This document shows, piece by piece, positions 22,165-24,775 of a DNA stretch of 24,775 nt; the stretch's first letter is position 1, and every line of letters begins with the position of its first letter. The notes below the pieces were generated by a model. That model saw only the letters and a list, made by a program, of their open reading frames with translations, had not been told where the DNA came from and did not search any database. Origin of the DNA: a virus; IMG/VR virus record IMGVR_UViG_3300018080_000569, positions 1 to 24,775 of that record; one strand, written 5' to 3'. The position numbers and the translations under genes are program-made.

Positions 22165-22703
22165 TCGAACGACCGCAACTCTGGCTACCGGGGGACCCAC
22201 TTGACTGGCGACCCCGCCGAGATCGCCGTCGGTTGTCCACCTGGCGGAAATATGGGATTGGATACCCAGGGGAGTGCTGCGTCAACCCGTGTGACGTATG
22301 CGACGACGGCACAACGCCCGATGAATTTTCAATCGTGCTAGCGGGCTTCACACAATCATGTTGCACTAGTTTCAACGGCACGTTCGTGGCAATCCAAAAT
22401 ACGCCGTTCGTAGACAACCCGTGCATCTATCGGTACTTCTTCCCGGTCACAACCTGCTCTGCGGAAATGATAGAACTTTACCTACAACTTATCGGAGCCG
22501 ACGTCTATTTAACGGTGTCGATTCGCGCGGGCTCCCCGCCGGCATATAGCACGTATTACGTGACGTGGCAAAAGGTGTACTCGTCGACTAGTTCTATTGA
22601 TTGTGCACTCAGCGGCGAGTCGATCCCCTACGTTTCGGGTACGGGGCCTCTTGGCGCGTGCGCAAATGCGTCAAGCACTACTTGCGTAGTAACTGCCGTA
22701 TGA
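22161..22703 (+). CDS. Cys-rich protein of planctomycete phage type
   Basis: 180 residues from ATG 22161, which overlaps the previous stop as ATGA; a longer frame from 22131 is not needed. A basic N-terminus ('DWRPRRDRRRLSTWRKYG') leads into a Cys-rich core: 'GECCVNPCDVCDDGTTPDEFSIVLAGFTQ', 'CCTSFNGTFVAIQ', 'NPCIYRYFFPVTTC'. The C-terminal 'CALSGESIPYVSGTG' and 'CANASSTTCVVTAV' continue the pattern. The arrangement 'CxxC..G..P....v.l.G......C....NGTf.l......C.y' is one I associate with Planctomycetes proteins encoded after tail genes. Disulfide-stabilised and virion- or envelope-exposed is a reasonable inference; the function is unknown. Confidence 0.6.
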   Translation: MIERPQLWLPGDPLDWRPRRDRRRLSTWRKYGIGYPGECCVNPCDVCDDGTTPDEFSIVLAGFTQSCCTSFNGTFVAIQNTPFVDNPCIYRYFFPVTTCSAEMIELYLQLIGADVYLTVSIRAGSPPAYSTYYVTWQKVYSSTSSIDCALSGESIPYVSGTGPLGACANASSTTCVVTAV

Positions 22704-22906
22704 TTGTAGATTGCCAATTCGAACCGACGGGCAAAGACCCGCCCTCAATGCAATGCGTTCTATGCGGATATGAATTCGACGGCCAGGTCGCACCCCGGCG
22801 AAACTGCCCCAACGGCGACCCGGCGAAGATCATTTCGGGAATCAACCCTCACGGTTGCCTAAAGAAATCACGGCGGGCCAACCGTAAAGACCCGCCACAA
22901 CCTTGA
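22700..22906 (+). CDS. small zinc-ribbon-like protein, last late gene
   Basis: 68 residues; the ATG at 22700 overlaps the preceding stop (ATGA). C19-x2-C22 ('MQCVLCGYEFDGQ'), C36 ('RNCPNGDP') and C53 with H51 form a plausible metal site, and the tail is basic ('KKSRRANRKDPP'). Small Cys-knuckle proteins at the end of phage structural operons are common in planctomycete phages. The function is unknown, but nucleic-acid binding is possible. It is followed at once by the operon terminator region. Confidence 0.6.
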   Translation: MIVDCQFEPTGKDPPSMQCVLCGYEFDGQVAPRRNCPNGDPAKIISGINPHGCLKKSRRANRKDPPQP

Positions 22907-22982
22907 CCAGAGGGAGAACCTCACGCGACCACCGGCCCAAAACCAAGAAGCGGGAAAGAAGGCCGGTAAGCCACTTCTTACG

Positions 22983-23014
22983 GCCCCGTCGGGCTTCCGG
23001 CGGGGCTTTCTCTT
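22983..23014 (+). terminator. strong rho-independent terminator of the late operon
   Basis: A 10-bp stem GCCCCGTCGG / CCGGCGGGGC (one G-U) with tetraloop GCTT, followed by TTTCTCTT. A bulged hairpin (GGCCGGTAAG / CTTACGGCC) precedes and overlaps it at 22961-22985. This ends rightward late transcription 80 bases after the last structural gene. Confidence 0.85.
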
Positions 23015-23059
23015 CCGCAACGCAAGTCTTTCCCCGGAAACACCTTAAAGCCCGCGACA

Positions 23060-23105
23060 TTAGCTTCCCAAGCTCCAAGTGCGGGTTCGACTCCCGCTGG
23101 ACGCT
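23060..23105 (+). other. phage attachment site (attP) with the 3' half of a tRNA-Gly(CCC)
   Basis: The sequence can be read as tRNA positions 27-73: the anticodon loop TTCCCAA (23065-23071, anticodon CCC) with 3' stem GCTCC, a 4-base variable loop, a perfect T-arm GCGGG-TTCGACT-CCCGC (23081-23097), an acceptor strand TGGACGC and discriminator T (as in tRNA-Gly). No D-arm or 5' acceptor strand lies upstream. Pairing of the 5' anticodon stem fails at its first two bases, so identity to the host tRNA should begin near 23062. A tyrosine recombinase lies 0.7 kb away. tRNA 3' ends are the classic target; crossover in the anticodon loop is inference. Confidence 0.8.
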
Positions 23106-23107
23106 CT

Positions 23108-23179
23108 GGCGGGTGAGCCGGACGGTATCCGTGAGGACCGCGCTACACGCCGCGTGTCAGTCAACACGACTCGCCCGCC
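23108..23179. other. multi-branched inverted-repeat region between att and repressor promoter
   Basis: An outer 10-bp inverted repeat GGCGGGTGAG / CTCGCCCGCC (one G-U) encloses two smaller hairpins: CGGA/TCCG at 23119-23131, and ACACG/CGTGT with a 3-base loop at 23145-23157. It may be integrase arm sites, an operator region or a structured leader, but no T-tract follows. The rest of the 321-base gap between the last late gene and the repressor holds the late terminator, attP and the repressor promoter. Confidence 0.4.
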
Positions 23180-23184
23180 TGCTC

Positions 23185-23212
23185 TTGACAATCGGGTTTT
23201 ACCGGATAAAGT
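23185..23212 (+). promoter_or_regulatory. sigma70-type promoter of the XRE repressor
   Basis: TTGACA (23185-23190), 16 bases, TAAAGT (23207-23212). The predicted start falls near 23219, at the first ATG of the repressor frame. The AAGGAG at 23213-23218 would lie upstream of the transcript if transcription starts there. Confidence 0.6.
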
Positions 23213-23227
23213 AAGGAGATGCAAGAC

Positions 23228-23479
23228 ATGCCACCACTCAATGAAACGTTTGTTGCAAACGTCCGGTACCGCCTGGATTCGCTGAAAATCGACCAAAGGC
23301 AGTTTGCGAAGCGACTGGAAACGTCCGACGCATACGTTTCTCAGCTACTAAATGGGAAAATTATGCCCACATTGAAGACCGTTGAAAAGGTAGCTAAGTC
23401 TCTGGGGTGCAACGCTTTATTTCTTCTCACTCCCGTCGCGTCTGAAACTATTTCTAAAATTTCTTCAAAGACCACTTGA
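23228..23479 (+). CDS. XRE-family phage repressor-like protein
   Basis: 83 residues from ATG 23228, 9 bases after AAGGAG. An in-frame ATG at 23219 would add three residues (MQD), and as the predicted transcription start it may be used as a leaderless start. The helix-turn-helix is at residues 23-43 ('QRQFAKRLETSDAYVSQLLNG'), followed by 'TLKTVEKVAKSLGCNALFLL', the standard five-helix Cro/CI fold. There is no C-terminal peptidase domain, so it is a small Cro- or CI-like regulator without self-cleavage. It lies between attP and integrase, the usual lysogeny region. A likely target is the operators in the leftward promoters. Confidence 0.85.
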   Translation: MPPLNETFVANVRYRLDSLKIDQRQFAKRLETSDAYVSQLLNGKIMPTLKTVEKVAKSLGCNALFLLTPVASETISKISSKTT

Positions 23480-23562
23480 CGCGATTGTAGTTATCACTTA
23501 AACTAGCCGGCGTTGACTGGAATCACGCTGGCGACTCTTGACCGCTTCTGGTCACGGCCGCC

Positions 23563-23664
23563 TATACAGATGCTCGGCCTGGAAACCTGCGCCACCATTC
23601 CCCCGCGTCGGTACTCCGAGAGGCTTTCCAGGCCACTTGTAGACCGATGCGGGGGTTATTTTTT
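23563..23664 (+). ncRNA. putative stand-alone small RNA with interlocking stems and terminator
   Basis: A -10-like TATACA (23563-23568; a possible TTGACC -35 is 19 bases away) precedes a ~90-base segment. Stem 1 pairs GGCCTGGAAACCT (23576-23588) with AGGcTTTCCAGGCC (23621-23634), 13 bp with a one-base bulge. Stem 2 pairs CCCCCGCGTCGGT (23600-23612) with ACCGATGCGGGGG (23643-23655), 13 bp with one G-U, then TTATTTTTT. The two stems interlock (5'1-5'2-3'1-3'2), i.e. an H-type pseudoknot, with 11-, 8- and 8-base joins. No open frame or ribosome site fits the segment. It matches no RNA family I recognise. Confidence 0.6.
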
Positions 23665-23670
23665 GAGTGA

Positions 23671-23750
23671 GAAAATGGACGGAACCCTGCATTTTCCAAA
23701 CAACCGACACACCTTGTCCCCTCCCCCTACGTCAAGAGGGGGCTTAGGTG
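23671..23750 (+). promoter_or_regulatory. hairpins in the integrase leader region
   Basis: GAAAATG / CATTTTC (23671-23677, 23690-23696) form one hairpin. CCCCCT / AGGGGG (23723-23728, 23737-23742) nested inside CACCT / AGGTG (23710-23714, 23746-23750) form another. They fill the gap between the small RNA and the integrase, which has no obvious ribosome site. With the RNA element, they account for most of the 358-base stretch without a gene. Confidence 0.35.
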
Positions 23751-23837
23751 AGGTGGAGGTCAGAAAATTAGCCTCTTCCTCGGTTGCGGTGAATTACCAT
23801 AAGATTAATGGCCTTTGCCTTTATGGTCTTTCCGTTC

Positions 23838-24716
23838 ATGGACATCAAAGAATATCTCAAAGCGAAGTACCTTCCTTCCCGCCTCGACATGCGGCCGGGA
23901 TCGGCTCGACAATTGCGGACCGCGGCGGGGCAGTTCTGCGATTGGCGGCCGGTACCGCTCGGGGAGTTGTGCGACGAAATAGTGGTAGAGTGGCTACGCT
24001 ACTTGATCGGTCTCGGCCGGTCACCCGCGACCGTGAACTCCAAGCGAAGAGCGGTGCTAACTATCTGGCGTCACGCATATCGCAAGGGTTACGTCGACCG
24101 GGCGCCGCGAGATATTCCTCGGTGCCACGAGCCGCAACGGATCCCGAAGGCGTGGACGGTAGCGGAAGTCGAGTTGCTGGTGGCCGAGTGCCGCAAGACG
24201 CCAGGCATGATAGACAATATCCCAGCTCGCTACTATTGGCCGTCTCTGGTGCTGGCGGTATACAACACGGGCGCCAGGATCTCCGCGTTGAGGTCCGTCC
24301 GTTGTGCCGATTGCAACCTAGCGGAGCGGTGCTTGATTGTCCGCCATGCGTCACAGAAACAACGACGCGACCGGCTCTTCTGGTTGACGGATCAGACGGT
24401 CGCCGCAATTGCCTCCCACTACAACGAAGCGAGGGAGCTGGTTTGGCCCTGGCCCCTACACCCCGACCGTCTCTGGAAACGGTTTGGTCAGATTGTAGAG
24501 CGGTCTGGAATACCCGACAACCGACGGCATTGCGACCTGTTCTACAAACTCCGCCGGACCAATCTCAGCTACACGGCGGCGGCCGGCGGCGTGGAGATGG
24601 CGGCCCGTCAAGCCGGACACGCATCGAGCCGCACAACGCGGACTCACTACCTCGATCCGCGGATAGCACGCGAACAGACAGCGGCCGACGTGCTTCCGAC
24701 TCTCGAAATCAAGTAG
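23838..24716 (+). CDS. int: tyrosine recombinase (phage integrase)
   Basis: ATG 23838 (MDIKEYLKAKY) fits family starts best; in-frame ATGs at 23808 and 23823 would extend it to 302 or 297 residues, and none has a clear ribosome site. Numbering from 23808: an N-terminal core-binding domain runs to about residue 110 ('DEIVVEWLRYLIGLGRSPATVNSKRRAVLTIW'). The catalytic domain has Arg157 in 'NTGARISALRS', Lys184 in the beta-hairpin, Arg249 in 'YKLRRT', His271 in 'QAGHASSRTT' and the nucleophile Tyr281 in 'HYLDP'. The usual His of the HxxR box is Tyr246. It should integrate the phage at the tRNA-Gly site. Confidence 0.9.
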   Translation: MDIKEYLKAKYLPSRLDMRPGSARQLRTAAGQFCDWRPVPLGELCDEIVVEWLRYLIGLGRSPATVNSKRRAVLTIWRHAYRKGYVDRAPRDIPRCHEPQRIPKAWTVAEVELLVAECRKTPGMIDNIPARYYWPSLVLAVYNTGARISALRSVRCADCNLAERCLIVRHASQKQRRDRLFWLTDQTVAAIASHYNEARELVWPWPLHPDRLWKRFGQIVERSGIPDNRRHCDLFYKLRRTNLSYTAAAGGVEMAARQAGHASSRTTRTHYLDPRIAREQTAADVLPTLEIK

Positions 24717-24749
24717 AAAATTCCATTCTTGCAGCGGCGGCGTGGCGAT

Positions 24750-24775
24750 ATGACACGCCTAACCTACCACCGGCC
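24750..24775 (+). CDS. start of a small gene running off the window, probable 5' end of the gene at 1-187
   Basis: ATG 24750 begins MTRLTYHR, open to the right edge, 33 bases after the integrase stop, with a GC-rich purine stretch upstream (no strong ribosome site). The two leftover bases plus base 1 give a Pro codon that joins in frame to the open frame at base 2. The split gene would be a 70-residue HTH-like protein. Confidence 0.5.

Noticed and set aside
23060-23105. a complete tRNA gene
   Set aside because: No D-arm or 5' acceptor strand upstream, and the 5' side of the anticodon stem pairs only partly; only the 3' half is present.

Overview
The window reads as a complete or nearly complete genome of a small temperate tailed phage with siphovirus-type modules, probably infecting a Planctomycete. 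The phage assignment rests on an ordered late block: GpA-type terminase, gpW-like joining protein, lambda-type portal, fused protease/major capsid, DUF2190 protein, neck and tail-terminator proteins, tail tube, frameshifted tail chaperone, tape measure. The host guess is inference. It rests on high GC, and on three proteins whose patterns I associate with planctomycetal genomes: the beta-rich protein at 21388-22164, the Cys-rich 'C..C / NGT / C' protein at 22161-22703, and an integrase with a 'KLRRT' box.

Layout. 1-429 (+): the tail of an HTH-like gene and a small phage protein. 426-5825 (-): a leftward early/accessory block of eleven small genes (HNH-like nuclease, HTH protein, DUF932, DUF4942, DUF6573 and unknowns). 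Three predicted promoters here share one operator-like 10-mer between -35 and -10, and four of the proteins carry a beta-clamp-like QLxLF/QPSLF pentapeptide. 5826-5979: divergent control region. 5980-22906 (+): the late structural block, with mostly overlapping or tightly spaced genes. It is interrupted by a terminator just before the gpW-like gene, a hairpin after the capsid gene and another after the DUF2190 gene. It ends in a strong terminator at 22983-23014. 23060-23105: the 3' half of a tRNA-Gly gene, which I read as attP. 23228-23479 (+): an XRE-type repressor. 23563-23664: a probable stand-alone structured RNA with two interlocking 13-bp stems ending in a U-tract. 23838-24716 (+): tyrosine recombinase.

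Circularity. An ATG at 24750 runs open off the right end, and its frame continues exactly into the open frame at base 1, giving a 70-residue protein. Together with a single lone tRNA half next to the repressor and integrase, and no host genes on either side, this suggests a circular molecule of about 24.8 kb opened inside that gene.

How it works together (inference). The integrase recombines the tRNA-Gly half-site with the host tRNA gene. The XRE protein, or the small HTH protein, probably controls the leftward operators. The accessory proteins may engage the host replisome through the clamp. The rightward block builds and fills the virion. I recognise no DNA polymerase, helicase, endolysin, holin or separate small terminase.
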